From positions 230,138 through 294,137 of the forward strand of contig NZ_JXSL01000009.1 in the NCBI RefSeq assembly GCF_000829825.1: 64,000 nucleotides of DNA. The letters are read 5' to 3'. The translations under genes and the position numbers were made by a program. The stretch is from Paramagnetospirillum magnetotacticum MS-1. GTDB lineage: Bacteria; Pseudomonadota; Alphaproteobacteria; Rhodospirillales; Magnetospirillaceae. The notes under the pieces were generated by a model. That model was not told where the DNA came from. It worked only from the letters and a program-made list of their open reading frames with translations, and did not search any database. This document shows positions 37,984-47,100 of the stretch, one piece after another. Numbering within the stretch: position 1 is the first letter of the stretch; every line of letters begins with the position of its first letter.

Positions 37984-38769
37984 CTACTTCATCTGGTTGA
38001 TGGTCGACAGCATCTCGTCGGAGGCCTGGATGACCTTCGAATTCATTTCATAGGCGCGCTGGGCGCCGATCAGATTGGTCACCTCGGCCACCACATTGAC
38101 GTTGGAGGTCTCGAGGAAGCCCTGGAGGATGGTGCCGAAGCCGGGCTTGCCCGGAGTCTGCACCACCGGCTGGCCCGAAGCGGGGGTTTCCATGAACAGA
38201 TTGCCGCCGCGCGCTTCCAGACCAGCATCGTTGGCGAAGGTGGCCAGCGTCAGCTGACCCTTGATCTGGCTTTGCACCTGGCCGTCCTGCTTGACGATCA
38301 CCTGGCCGGTGGAATCGACGGTGACGCCCACCGCATCGGAGGGGATGGTCACCTGGGGGATCACCTGATAGCCCTCATGGGTGACGATGGTGCCTTCCGG
38401 CGACAGCTGGAACGAGCCGTCGCGGGTATAGGCGGTCTCGCCCGAGGGCAGCTTGATCTGGAAGTAGCCCTTGCCCTGAACGGCCATGTCGAGCGTGTTG
38501 TCGGTGCTTTGCACGCTGCCCTGCTCGGTGATGCGGTAGACCGCCGTGGTCTTCACGCCCAGGCCCAGTTGCACGCCGGTCGGCACGATGGTGCCGGTAT
38601 CCGACGACTGCGAGCCGACGCGGCGCAGGTTCTGATAGAGCAGATCCGCGAATTCGGGACGCCGCCGGGTGAAGGCGGTGGTGTTCATATTCGCGATATT
38701 GTTCGAAATGACTTCGACGTTGGTCTGCTGAGCCAGCATGCCGGTCGCGGCGATGTTCAAAGAGCGCAT
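37984..38769 (-). CDS. flgG: FlgG, flagellar distal rod protein
   Basis: About 261 residues. Starts MRSLNIAATGMLAQQTNVEVISNN, ends EMNSKVIQASDEMLSTINQMK, the canonical N- and C-terminal helices of rod proteins, with the DNTLDMAVQGKGYFQI core. It lies 28 bases after flgF in the same operon. Confidence 0.96.
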   Translation of the reverse strand: MRSLNIAATGMLAQQTNVEVISNNIANMNTTAFTRRRPEFADLLYQNLRRVGSQSSDTGTIVPTGVQLGLGVKTTAVYRITEQGSVQSTDNTLDMAVQGKGYFQIKLPSGETAYTRDGSFQLSPEGTIVTHEGYQVIPQVTIPSDAVGVTVDSTGQVIVKQDGQVQSQIKGQLTLATFANDAGLEARGGNLFMETPASGQPVVQTPGKPGFGTILQGFLETSNVNVVAEVTNLIGAQRAYEMNSKVIQASDEMLSTINQMK

Positions 38770-38797
38770 GGCGAGAGTTCCTTACTCGTTTAACCGG

Positions 38798-39538
38798 TCA
38801 GTTGGTCTTGGAAGAGCCCAGGGTCTGGATGGCCTTGAGCTGGCGTTCGTGCTCGGCGTCCAGCATCTTCTGCACACCTTGGTATTCGCGCAGGATCTGG
38901 GTCATCCGGGTCATTTCAAGCACGGGCTGGACGTTGGATTCTTCCATCATGCCCTGGGCGACGTTGGGGCTCTGGACCGCTTCGGGGTCCTGAGTGGTCT
39001 CGAACAGCGAATCGCCCGCCTTGCGCAGCAGCTGGTCGTTCTCGAACTTGACCACCTTCATGCGGGCCACGCGGCCGTTCTCGGTGGAGACGGTGCCGTC
39101 GGAGGCGACTTCGACGCGGGTCTCGTTGGGGGCGAAGACGATGGGCTGGTCCCGGTCGTCCATCACCGCGTAACCCTGGGAATTGACCAGCATGCCGGTC
39201 TGGTCCAGGCGGAAATGGCCGTTGCGGGCATAGCGCATGCCAGCCTCGGTCTCGATCTGGAAATAGCCGTCGCCGTGCAGGGCGAAGTCCAGGGGATTGT
39301 CGGTCTTGGTCAGCGGGCCTTCGCGGGTATCGCGCAGCACGCCCACATCCTGGACGAAGGCCAGCTTGCCGCCGATGGCCCGCTCGGACGACCGGGTCGG
39401 TACCAGGAACTCGCGGAACATCATCTCTTCGCCCTTGAAGGCTGGCGTGTTGGCATTGGCCATGTTGTTGGCAACAACCTCCATCTGGCGCCACAGGGCG
39501 GCCTGACGGGACAGAGCGATGTAGGATGTGTTCTGCAT
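38798..39538 (-). CDS. flgF: FlgF, flagellar proximal rod protein
   Basis: About 246 residues. Starts MQNTSYIALSRQAALWRQME, with TDNPLDFALHGDGYFQIE and a C-terminal rod helix. ATG 39538 follows AGGAACGAG; an in-frame upstream extension to 39595 runs through the promoter and is rejected. It is the first gene of the operon, with a sigma-54 promoter ending about 40 bases upstream. Confidence 0.94.
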   Translation of the reverse strand: MQNTSYIALSRQAALWRQMEVVANNMANANTPAFKGEEMMFREFLVPTRSSERAIGGKLAFVQDVGVLRDTREGPLTKTDNPLDFALHGDGYFQIETEAGMRYARNGHFRLDQTGMLVNSQGYAVMDDRDQPIVFAPNETRVEVASDGTVSTENGRVARMKVVKFENDQLLRKAGDSLFETTQDPEAVQSPNVAQGMMEESNVQPVLEMTRMTQILREYQGVQKMLDAEHERQLKAIQTLGSSKTN

Positions 39539-39579
39539 GATCTCGTTCCTGGGTGGCAATTGCTTGCGCCACCATCCTC

Positions 39580-39594
39580 GCAACCGCCGTGCCA
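39580..39594 (-). promoter_or_regulatory. Sigma-54 promoter of the flgF-flgG-flgA-flgH operon
   Basis: Read on the minus strand: TGGCACG, GCGG, TTGC, a full match to the sigma-54 consensus (TGGCACG-N4-TTGC), with the invariant GG and GC separated by 10 bases. The predicted start is about 30 bases upstream of the flgF ATG. Confidence 0.8.
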
Positions 39595-39853
39595 AATTAA
39601 AAATTGGCGTATTTCCGCCATTTTCTTCGGCCAGGATGCCATTCCGGGCAGGGGTTGCCGGGCAGTTATTGCCGGGCGCCCCCTGGGGTTGCTATCGTGT
39701 CAGCGTGGTGGGGGGAAGCGTGCCGGGCAAATGGGGTGGACTCCCTATCTTTTGCCCCGACGCAACCTCTTGTTAACCGCAAAGGTCTAGTTTCTAGCAT
39801 GCGCATGTGTGGGCCCTGGTGGGCCCGCGCCGCCCGAGCGCCGGAAGAGGTCC

Positions 39854-40399
39854 ATGGCCGAAGATCTGGAAGAAGATTTCGAAGAAGGCGAAGGCTCGGA
39901 AGAGATATCCGATTCCCCGTCTAAAAAGCCGCCGATCAAGAAGATCCTGATGATCGTGCTGCCCATCCTTTTGCTGGTGGGCGCCGGGGCCGGGGTCTAC
40001 TTCTCCGGCCTGCTGGACAAGCTGACGGGCAAAAAGGACGAGCACGCCCCGGCCGCCGAGGCCGCGCCACCGCCGCCGCCGAAGGCCGTGCAGGCGGCGT
40101 CCTTCATGGATCTGCCGGAAATGCTGGTCAATCTGCAGACCACGGGACGCAAGCAGGCCTTCCTGAAGCTCAGGGTGGCGCTCGAACTGGAGGCGGTCAC
40201 CGACCAGCCCCGCGTCGAGCAGATGCTGCCCCGCATCATCGACAATTTCCAGATCTACCTGCGCGAACTTCGGGTCGAGGACCTGCAGGGCGCGTCGGGC
40301 ATGCATCTGCTGCGCGAGGAATTGCTGACCCGCGTCAACGCGGCGGTCAAGCCGGTAAAGGTCAATGACGTCCTCTTCAAGGAGATGCTGGTCCAGTAA
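39854..40399 (+). CDS. fliL: FliL, flagellar basal body-associated protein
   Basis: About 181 residues. Acidic N-terminal cytoplasmic stretch, one TM (about 31-52), a Pro/Ala linker and the periplasmic FliL domain (FMDLPEMLVNLQTTGRKQAFLKLRVALELE). Supports stator function at the motor. It starts at ATG 39854 with GGAAGAGG upstream. It begins the fliL-fliM-DUF6468-motE transcript, divergent from flgF; no matching sigma-54 site was found on this strand. Confidence 0.92.
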   Translation: MAEDLEEDFEEGEGSEEISDSPSKKPPIKKILMIVLPILLLVGAGAGVYFSGLLDKLTGKKDEHAPAAEAAPPPPPKAVQAASFMDLPEMLVNLQTTGRKQAFLKLRVALELEAVTDQPRVEQMLPRIIDNFQIYLRELRVEDLQGASGMHLLREELLTRVNAAVKPVKVNDVLFKEMLVQ

Positions 40400-40421
40400 C
40401 GGACCGGCGGGATAGACCGAC

Positions 40422-41609
40422 ATGGCGATGAACGACGATGGTGGAACCACCCGCGGGGCAGACGACGAAGAAGCCCTGATGAAGGAGTGGGCTGCCATGG
40501 CTGGCGACGACGCTGGCGGTGGCGGCGGTGGTGACGCCGGTGCCGGTGGTGGCGGGGACGACGGCGGCGGAGACATGGCCGCCGAATGGGAAGCCATGTT
40601 GGGCGCCGGCGACAGTTCCGGCGAGACCCAGGCGGCGGTCGCCAAGGATGCCACCCGCGTTCTGAACCAGGACGAAATCGACTCCCTTCTGGGATTCGAC
40701 GACGACATGGGCGGCGCCAACGACAAGTCGGGCATCCAGGCCATCCTCAATTCCGCCCTGGTGTCCTACGAACGCCTTCCCATGCTGGAAGTGGTGTTCG
40801 ACCGCCTGGTCCGCATGATGTCCACCTCCATGCGTAATTTCACGTCCGACAACGTGGAAGTGTCGCTGGACAATATTTTGTCCCTTCGTTTCGGCGACTA
40901 CCTGAACTCCATTCCCCTGCCCGCCATGCTGGCGGTGTTCAAGGCCGAGGAATGGGACAATTTCGGCCTGCTGACCGTCGATTCCTCGCTGATCTACTCC
41001 ATCGTGGACGTGCTGCTGGGCGGGCGTCGCGGCACGGCGGCCATGCGTATCGAGGGCCGTCCCTACACCACCATCGAACGCAATCTGGTGGAGCGCATGG
41101 TGCATGTGGTGCTGTCCGATCTGTCGGCGGCCTTCGACCCCCTGTCGCCGGTGACCTTCCGCTTCGACCGCCTGGAAACCAATCCGCGCTTCGCCACCAT
41201 TTCGCGCCCCAGCAACGCCGCCATCGTCGCCAAGCTGCGCATCGACATGGAAGACCGCGGCGGACGCCTTGAACTGCTGCTGCCCTACGCCACCCTGGAA
41301 CCCGTCCGCGAGCTTCTGCTCCAGATGTTCATGGGTGAAAAGTTCGGCCGCGACTCCATTTGGGAAACCCACTTGGCCGAGGAATTGTGGCTGACCGAGG
41401 TGGAACTGGAGGCGGTGCTCGACGAGCAGGTGATGAATCTGCGCGAAGTCCTGAACTGGAAGCCGGGTTCCAAATTCATGCTGAACGCCACCGCCGATTC
41501 GCAGATCGACATGCGCTGCGGCGAGGTGGCCATGTTCCGTGGCCGCATGGGGCGCAAGGGCCAGCACATCGCCATTCAGGTGGATGAATCCACCATCAAG
41601 TCCGGGTGA
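40422..41609 (+). CDS. fliM: FliM, flagellar motor switch protein
   Basis: About 395 residues. The CheY-binding type motif NQDEIDSLLGF lies at about 82-92, preceded by an unusual ~80-residue extension that is Gly/Asp rich and contains two EWxAM motifs (EWAAM near 22, EWEAM near 55). The middle domain (SYERLPMLEVVFDRLVRMM, GGRRGTA, ERNLVERMVHVVL) and the C-terminal SpoA domain are complete. Transmits CheY-P binding to the rotor. Confidence 0.94.
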   Translation: MAMNDDGGTTRGADDEEALMKEWAAMAGDDAGGGGGGDAGAGGGGDDGGGDMAAEWEAMLGAGDSSGETQAAVAKDATRVLNQDEIDSLLGFDDDMGGANDKSGIQAILNSALVSYERLPMLEVVFDRLVRMMSTSMRNFTSDNVEVSLDNILSLRFGDYLNSIPLPAMLAVFKAEEWDNFGLLTVDSSLIYSIVDVLLGGRRGTAAMRIEGRPYTTIERNLVERMVHVVLSDLSAAFDPLSPVTFRFDRLETNPRFATISRPSNAAIVAKLRIDMEDRGGRLELLLPYATLEPVRELLLQMFMGEKFGRDSIWETHLAEELWLTEVELEAVLDEQVMNLREVLNWKPGSKFMLNATADSQIDMRCGEVAMFRGRMGRKGQHIAIQVDESTIKSG

Positions 41610-42151
41610 TCGCCGTGGATTGGAAAGTCGTCCTCGACCTTATCGTTTCGGTGCTGTTGATCGCCACCATCGGCTATGCCTGGATGCTGAACCAGCGCCT
41701 GTCCTCCTTGCGCAAGAACCGCGACGATCTGGCAAAGACCATTTCCGCCTTCAACGAGGCGACGCTGCGCGCCGAATCCTCCATCCCCAAACTCAGGAAG
41801 GCGGCGGAGGAATCCGGCCAGACCCTGCAGGAGCGGGTGGAAAAGGCGCAGTCGCTGCGCGACGATCTGGCCTTCATGATCGAGCGGGCCGACACCATGG
41901 CCAACCGCCTGGAAAACGCCGTCCGTACCGCCCGCACCGATGCGCCCAAATCCACGCCGGAACCGCGCGGCGCCATCGAGCGCCCCAATCCGGTCGGCAC
42001 CGCCTCGGCCCCCACCATGCCGCCGCCCCGCATGGCCGGTAATCGGGCCGCCGCCATCGCAGCCGCCGCGGCCGCCTCCGCCGATGCCGAAAGCGACGAC
42101 CGTTCCGAAGCCGAGCGCGAACTGCTTCGCGCCCTTCAGTCCATGCGGTAA
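41606..42151 (+). CDS. DUF6468 membrane protein of the flagellar operon
   Basis: About 181 residues. N-terminal TM (about 7-25, LDLIVSVLLIATIGYAWML), a coiled coil (about 30-110, RKNRDDLAKTISAFNEATLRAESS) and a Pro/Ala-rich C terminus. This is the family found between fliM and motE-like genes in Rhodospirillales; function unknown, possibly motor-associated. GTG 41606 overlaps the fliM stop; GTG 41615 is an alternative. Confidence 0.82.
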   Translation: MIAVDWKVVLDLIVSVLLIATIGYAWMLNQRLSSLRKNRDDLAKTISAFNEATLRAESSIPKLRKAAEESGQTLQERVEKAQSLRDDLAFMIERADTMANRLENAVRTARTDAPKSTPEPRGAIERPNPVGTASAPTMPPPRMAGNRAAAIAAAAAASADAESDDRSEAERELLRALQSMR

Positions 42152-42160
42152 GGAGCCATC

Positions 42161-42946
42161 ATGGCCGCCAAGAACCGCAAACCCGTCCCCGGACCCGTCA
42201 AGGCGCAGCCCCCCGGCGCGCCCAGGCCCGCCAAATCCGCCAAGGGATCGCCCAAGACGGAAGGCAAGGCCCCCATCGTGCGGGTTCTGCCGGTTCTGAT
42301 CTTCGTGGGCGTTCTGATGCTGTCGCTGCGCGTCAGCGACATCTTCAAGGGCATGGTCGGCCTGGAATCCGTCTCCGTGGCCGAATTGCAGGCGCAACAA
42401 CCGGCCAAGGCGCCGCCTCCCGGCCAGACCGCCGCCCAGACCGCCAACGCCCCCGCTCCGGCCCAGACCCCGGCGGCGCCCGCCGCCGCCCCGGCCAATT
42501 CCGATCCGGGCGCGGGAATGAGCCAGACCGAATTGGACGTGCTGCAAAAGCTGCAGGAGCGGCGCGGCACCCTCGATCTGCGTGAAAAGGACATCGAAAA
42601 GCGCGAAGCCTTGCTAAAGGCCGCCGAGGATCAGATCGACCGCAAGGTCGCTGAGATGAAGACGCTGCAGAACACCATCGAAGGCCTGCTGCGTCAGTAC
42701 AACGACCAGGAAGACAACAAGATGCGCTCCCTGGTTAAAATATACGAGAATATGAAGCCCAAGGAAGCGGCGAAGATTTTCGAACAGCTGGATATGAATA
42801 TCCTGCTGGAAGTGGTCGAGCGCATGAAGGAACAACGTGTTGCTCCGATCATGGCCGAAATGGACCCGTCCAAGGCCAAGGCAGTTACTGCCGAATTGGC
42901 ACAAAGACGCCAGATACCGATGCCAAGGGCGGCCTCGGGCGGGTGA
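42161..42946 (+). CDS. motE: MotE-like flagellar motor protein (MgtE N-domain-like)
   Basis: About 261 residues. Basic/Pro-rich cytoplasmic N terminus, TM (about 45-65), a Pro/Ala linker, a coiled coil (about 130-195, LQERRGTLDLREKDIEKRE) and a C-terminal MgtE-N-like helical domain (MKPKEAAKIFEQLDMNILLEVVERMKE). In alphaproteobacteria MotE is a periplasmic chaperone/partner of motor proteins; the symbol is given by family, not by direct evidence. It starts at ATG 42161 after AAGGAGCC. Confidence 0.8.
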   Translation: MAAKNRKPVPGPVKAQPPGAPRPAKSAKGSPKTEGKAPIVRVLPVLIFVGVLMLSLRVSDIFKGMVGLESVSVAELQAQQPAKAPPPGQTAAQTANAPAPAQTPAAPAAAPANSDPGAGMSQTELDVLQKLQERRGTLDLREKDIEKREALLKAAEDQIDRKVAEMKTLQNTIEGLLRQYNDQEDNKMRSLVKIYENMKPKEAAKIFEQLDMNILLEVVERMKEQRVAPIMAEMDPSKAKAVTAELAQRRQIPMPRAASGG

Positions 42947-43067
42947 TTGTCGGGGGATTGCAGAAAAAATGACTTGCGCAGGTGTACCCCCCCATCTTAT
43001 CTATAAAAATTCGTAGGTTACCGGGTTTTTCGGTTTCTGGCGGCTAGTGTCTCGAAGGAGCGGATGG

Positions 43068-43454
43068 ATGGCTGTCGATAAGAATATGAATGTTCTCATC
43101 GTTGATGATTACAAGACGATGTTGCGAATCATCAGAAACCTGCTGAAGCAGCTGGGTTTCAACAACGTCGATGAGGCGACCGACGGTGCGATGGCGTTGC
43201 AGATGCTTCGTGTCGGCAATTATGGTCTGGTCATCTCCGACTGGAACATGGAGCCCATGACCGGCCTGCAGTTGCTGCGTGAGGTCCGTGCCGACGCCAA
43301 GCTGAAGCCGGTTCCCTTCATCATGGTGACCGCCGAGTCCAAGTCGGAAAACGTCATCGCGGCCAAGGAAGCGGGCGTGTCCAACTATATCGTCAAGCCC
43401 TTCAACGCCGAAACGTTGAAGACCAAGATGACGAGCGTGCTGGGCGATTTCTAA
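43068..43454 (+). CDS. cheY: CheY chemotaxis response regulator
   Basis: 128 residues: a lone receiver with acidic pair D13-D14, phospho-acceptor Asp 58 in VISDWNMEP, Thr 88 and Lys 110, and the AESKSENVIAAKEAGVSNYIVKPF surface typical of CheY. It controls motor switching through FliM. It starts at ATG 43068 with GAAGGAG seven bases upstream. A 121-base AT-rich gap upstream probably holds its promoter. It is followed by cheZ. Confidence 0.94.
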   Translation: MAVDKNMNVLIVDDYKTMLRIIRNLLKQLGFNNVDEATDGAMALQMLRVGNYGLVISDWNMEPMTGLQLLREVRADAKLKPVPFIMVTAESKSENVIAAKEAGVSNYIVKPFNAETLKTKMTSVLGDF

Positions 43455-43478
43455 ACGGCCTTGGGGGGTCTATCTGTC

Positions 43479-44120
43479 ATGTCGGCGAAAGGCGTTGACC
43501 GCGATCTGGAACTTCGCTTGGACGCCATTCGTGCCGAGCATGGCGAGACCATTCAGGTTGATAAGATAGGGGAAGTGGTTCGGGCTTTACTCGAAACCAT
43601 GACGGGAGATATCGGTGCCGGGGATCTGCGGCTCTATCGCGAGCTGGAATCCCTGGCCCAATACATCCATGCCGCCAAGGAAGAAATCGCCGCGCTCAGA
43701 CCCGGCGAGATCACCAACGAGTTCATCGCCTCGGCCACCGACGAGCTTGACGCCATCGTCGGTGCCACCGAGGCGGCGACCAACGAAATCATGGACGCGG
43801 CCGAAAGCCTGGGCTCCCTGTCGCCCATGCTGGACCAGGAGGTCGCCAACCGCCTGGACGAGATCACCACCAGGATCTTCGAGGCCTGTACCTTCCAGGA
43901 TATTACCGGCCAGCGCATCACCAAGGTGGTCAAGGCGCTGAAGGAAATCGAAGACCGGGTGGAAAGCCTGGTCAAGATGTTCGGCGGCAACGTGGATCAC
44001 GGTTCCGGTCCCAAGGAAGCAAAGCCGCTGACCGATCAGGACCTTCTCAACGGCCCGCAGCTGCCCGGCAACGCCACCAATCAGGCCGACATCGACGCGC
44101 TGCTGGCAAGTTTCGACTAG
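43479..44120 (+). CDS. cheZ: CheZ-like CheY-P phosphatase
   Basis: About 213 residues, all helical with a long hairpin. The signature FQDITGQRITKVV, containing the catalytic Asp-x-x-x-Gln arrangement, is conserved, and the C terminus ADIDALLASFD is a typical CheY-binding tail. It dephosphorylates CheY-P. It lies 24 bases after cheY. Confidence 0.92.
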   Translation: MSAKGVDRDLELRLDAIRAEHGETIQVDKIGEVVRALLETMTGDIGAGDLRLYRELESLAQYIHAAKEEIAALRPGEITNEFIASATDELDAIVGATEAATNEIMDAAESLGSLSPMLDQEVANRLDEITTRIFEACTFQDITGQRITKVVKALKEIEDRVESLVKMFGGNVDHGSGPKEAKPLTDQDLLNGPQLPGNATNQADIDALLASFD

Positions 44121-44126
44121 CCTTCC

Positions 44127-47100
44127 ATGAAGGCTGCCGCGCAAGCCACCACCGGACGGCCAATGAAAACGCCCGTGGGCGTGAGCGATTCCCGTCGGCG
44201 CAAGCTTGGACCGGCCCTGTCATTTCTGTTCCTGTTGCTTTGCCTGATCCTTGGGCCCGCCGCTGGCGTGGTTGCCCAGACATCCCCGCGCGCCGCCGAG
44301 CATGACGGGTTCGGCCGCCTGGTCTTCGACTGGGACGCTCCGGTGAAGTTCTCGGCCGAAACGGTCAACAGCCAGCTGATCATCCGTTTCGACCGGCCCA
44401 TTTCCGGCGACCCGAAAGCGGTGCTGAAGCCCCTGGCCCGTTATCTCAAGGGCGTGACGCTCAGCCCTGACCGCAAGATGGCCACCTTCCCCCTGGCCGT
44501 CCCGGTCCAGATCAAGAGCTTCCAGACCGGCACCAATTCCGTGGTCATCGACCTGTCCGAGACCAAGGCCACCAGTTCGGCATCGGCGCCGCCGCCGCCC
44601 GAACAGGCGCTGCCACCGGCGGAAATTCCCGCCATTCCTCCGGCCGAGGCTCCCGCCGGTCAGACGGCGGCCAAGGCCCCCGCCAAAGCCGCCCCCGAGA
44701 CGCCGAAGGCGCCGGACACGCCAAAGGCCCCCGAACCCGCCAAACCGCCAGAGTCCGCCAAACCCCAAGGGCCCGCCACCGATCTGATGGTGCGCGGCGG
44801 CGAGCATACCGGCTTCAACCGGCTGGTCTTCGACTGGCCCAAGCCGGTGGGTTATTCGGTGGACGAGGGCAACGGCACGGCCTCCATCAATTTCGACCGC
44901 CCGGCCAATGTCAACGTCACCTCCCTGAAGGCCTCGCTGCCCGCTGATGTGGGCTTCCTGGAGGCCAAGCCCAACGGCAAGGGCACCTCGGTGATCCTTT
45001 CCCTGCCGCCAGGCATGCGGGTGCGTCATTTCACCAGCGGACCGCGCGTCGCCGTGGATCTGGTTCGTCCCGCCGGAGCCCCGCCGCCGCCGCGCGCCAA
45101 CGGCGCCGTCCCCCCGCCCCTGGCGCCTGCACCAGGCACCGAGGAACAACCCCCGGCGCTGAAGCCCCTGGACCAGCAGGGGCTCCCCCCGGCCGAGGCC
45201 AATCTTCCCGGCAAAGCCAATGGCAAGCCGCCCGCCGTAGCGCCCCAGGCTCCCGCCGAGGCCGAGGCCGCGCCCCCCCAGGGCGACGACATCCGGGCCG
45301 TCCCCACCGGCAAGGTGGTCAGCCTGGGCTTCGCCTTCGACAAGCCGGTGGGCGCCGCCGTGTTCCGCCGCTCCGGCTGGCTGTGGGCGGTGTTCGACCT
45401 CAAGGCCGAGATGGACACCAAGCTCTTGAAACGCACCGGCGGCGATGTGGTGCTGCATGTGGAGCAGATCCAGGGCTTCAAGGGCACCGCCGTGCGCATG
45501 ATCACCCGGCCCGGCTTCAACCCCTCGGTCCGCAAGGAGGGCCAGTTGTGGGTGCTCGACATCCACGAACAGCCCATCGCCCCCAAGGCGGGCATGGATG
45601 TCTCGACCCAGATGGACTTCCAGGAACGGGGCCGGGTGGTGATCAAGACCACCGACGGTTCGGCCCCCATGATCCTGCGCGACCCGGAAGTGGGCGACTC
45701 CATCCATGTGGTCACCGTTCCCGCCATCGGCGCAGGCGTGCGGGTGGGACGCGAATATCCGGGGGCAGAGCTTCTGCCCACCGCACAGGGCATCGCCATG
45801 ATTCCGCGTGCCGATACAGTGCGACTGGATTCCAACCGCGAAACCGTGGAAATCACCCAGCCCGGAGGCCTCTATCTGTCACCCATGCTGGCCGCCGAAA
45901 GCCCCACCGGCACTGGCGGCAAGGTGGCCGTGGACGGCAGCATGGGCGCCGAAGTGATGACCACCGGGCCCTTGGATATTTCCAAATGGCTGCGCGGCGG
46001 CAACGACAAATTCGTCGATGACCACCGCAAGCTGATCGGCCGCCTAGCCCATGTGCGACCCGATGAGAAGAACGCCCAGCGCATGGAAATCGCGCGGCAT
46101 TACCTTGCCAACGGCTTCGGCGCCGAGGCTTTGGGCGAGTTGCGCGTCATGGCGGCGGTGGACCCCCTGATCGTCGATACGCCCCCCTATCGCGCGGTGC
46201 GCGGCGCCGCCAGCTTCCTGATGGGCCGCGATGCCGATGCCATCATCGATCTGTCCACCCCGGCCTTGAAGGGGGATGCCAGGGTCCAGCTGTTCCTGGC
46301 GGCGGCCCAGGCCCGCTCGCTGCCCGATCCGGGCAAGAATGCCCTGGTCCTGCGTCTGGCGCCCGATGACATCAAGGGCTGGCCACGCAATCTGCGCATC
46401 GGTATCGGCGAGATCGCCGCCAAGACCGTGGCCAAGGCCGGAGATTCCAAGGGCGCGGCGCGCATCGTCGATTCCATGATGGGTCCCGGCCTGTCGCGGC
46501 GCGACGTGGGTAAGCTGGCCTATCTCTCGGGCATGGCCGCCCAGGCGGGCAAGCAGTGGGATACGGCCATTTCCCGCTATCGCGACGCCGAGGCCAGCGA
46601 AAGCCGCCCCGATCGCGCCTATGCCGCCCGCGACCGCGTCGAGCTGATGCTTCGCTTGAACAAGATGACCCCGGCCGAGGCCATCCACGACCTGGAAAAG
46701 CTGCGCTTCGCCTGGCGCGGCGAGGATTTCGAGTTCCAGCTGCTGCGGCGTCTGGGGCAACTCCAGATCGCCGCCGGGCGCTATGGCGAGGGACTGCGCG
46801 CCATGCACTCGCTGGTCGCCAATTATCCCGACCATCCCGAGATCGGCCAGGTCCAGGAGGAGATGAGCGACACCTTCAACCGCCTGTTCCTGATGGGCGA
46901 GGCGGAGAAACTGTCCCCCGTGGTGGCCATCGGCCTGTACGACGAGTTCCAGGAACTGACGCCGTCGGGCACCAAGGGCGACGAGATGATCCGCCGCCTG
47001 GCCGACCGTCTGGCTGGCGTCGATCTGTTGGAGCGGGCGGGCGAGTTGCTGCGCCATCAGGTGGAATTCCGCCTGTCGGGCCTGGACAAGGCCCGCATCG

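Noticed and set aside
39640..39720. Sigma-54 sites (GGGCAG...TTGC) ahead of fliL
   Set aside because: The GG-to-GC spacing is 9 bases, not 10, and TGGC is missing.
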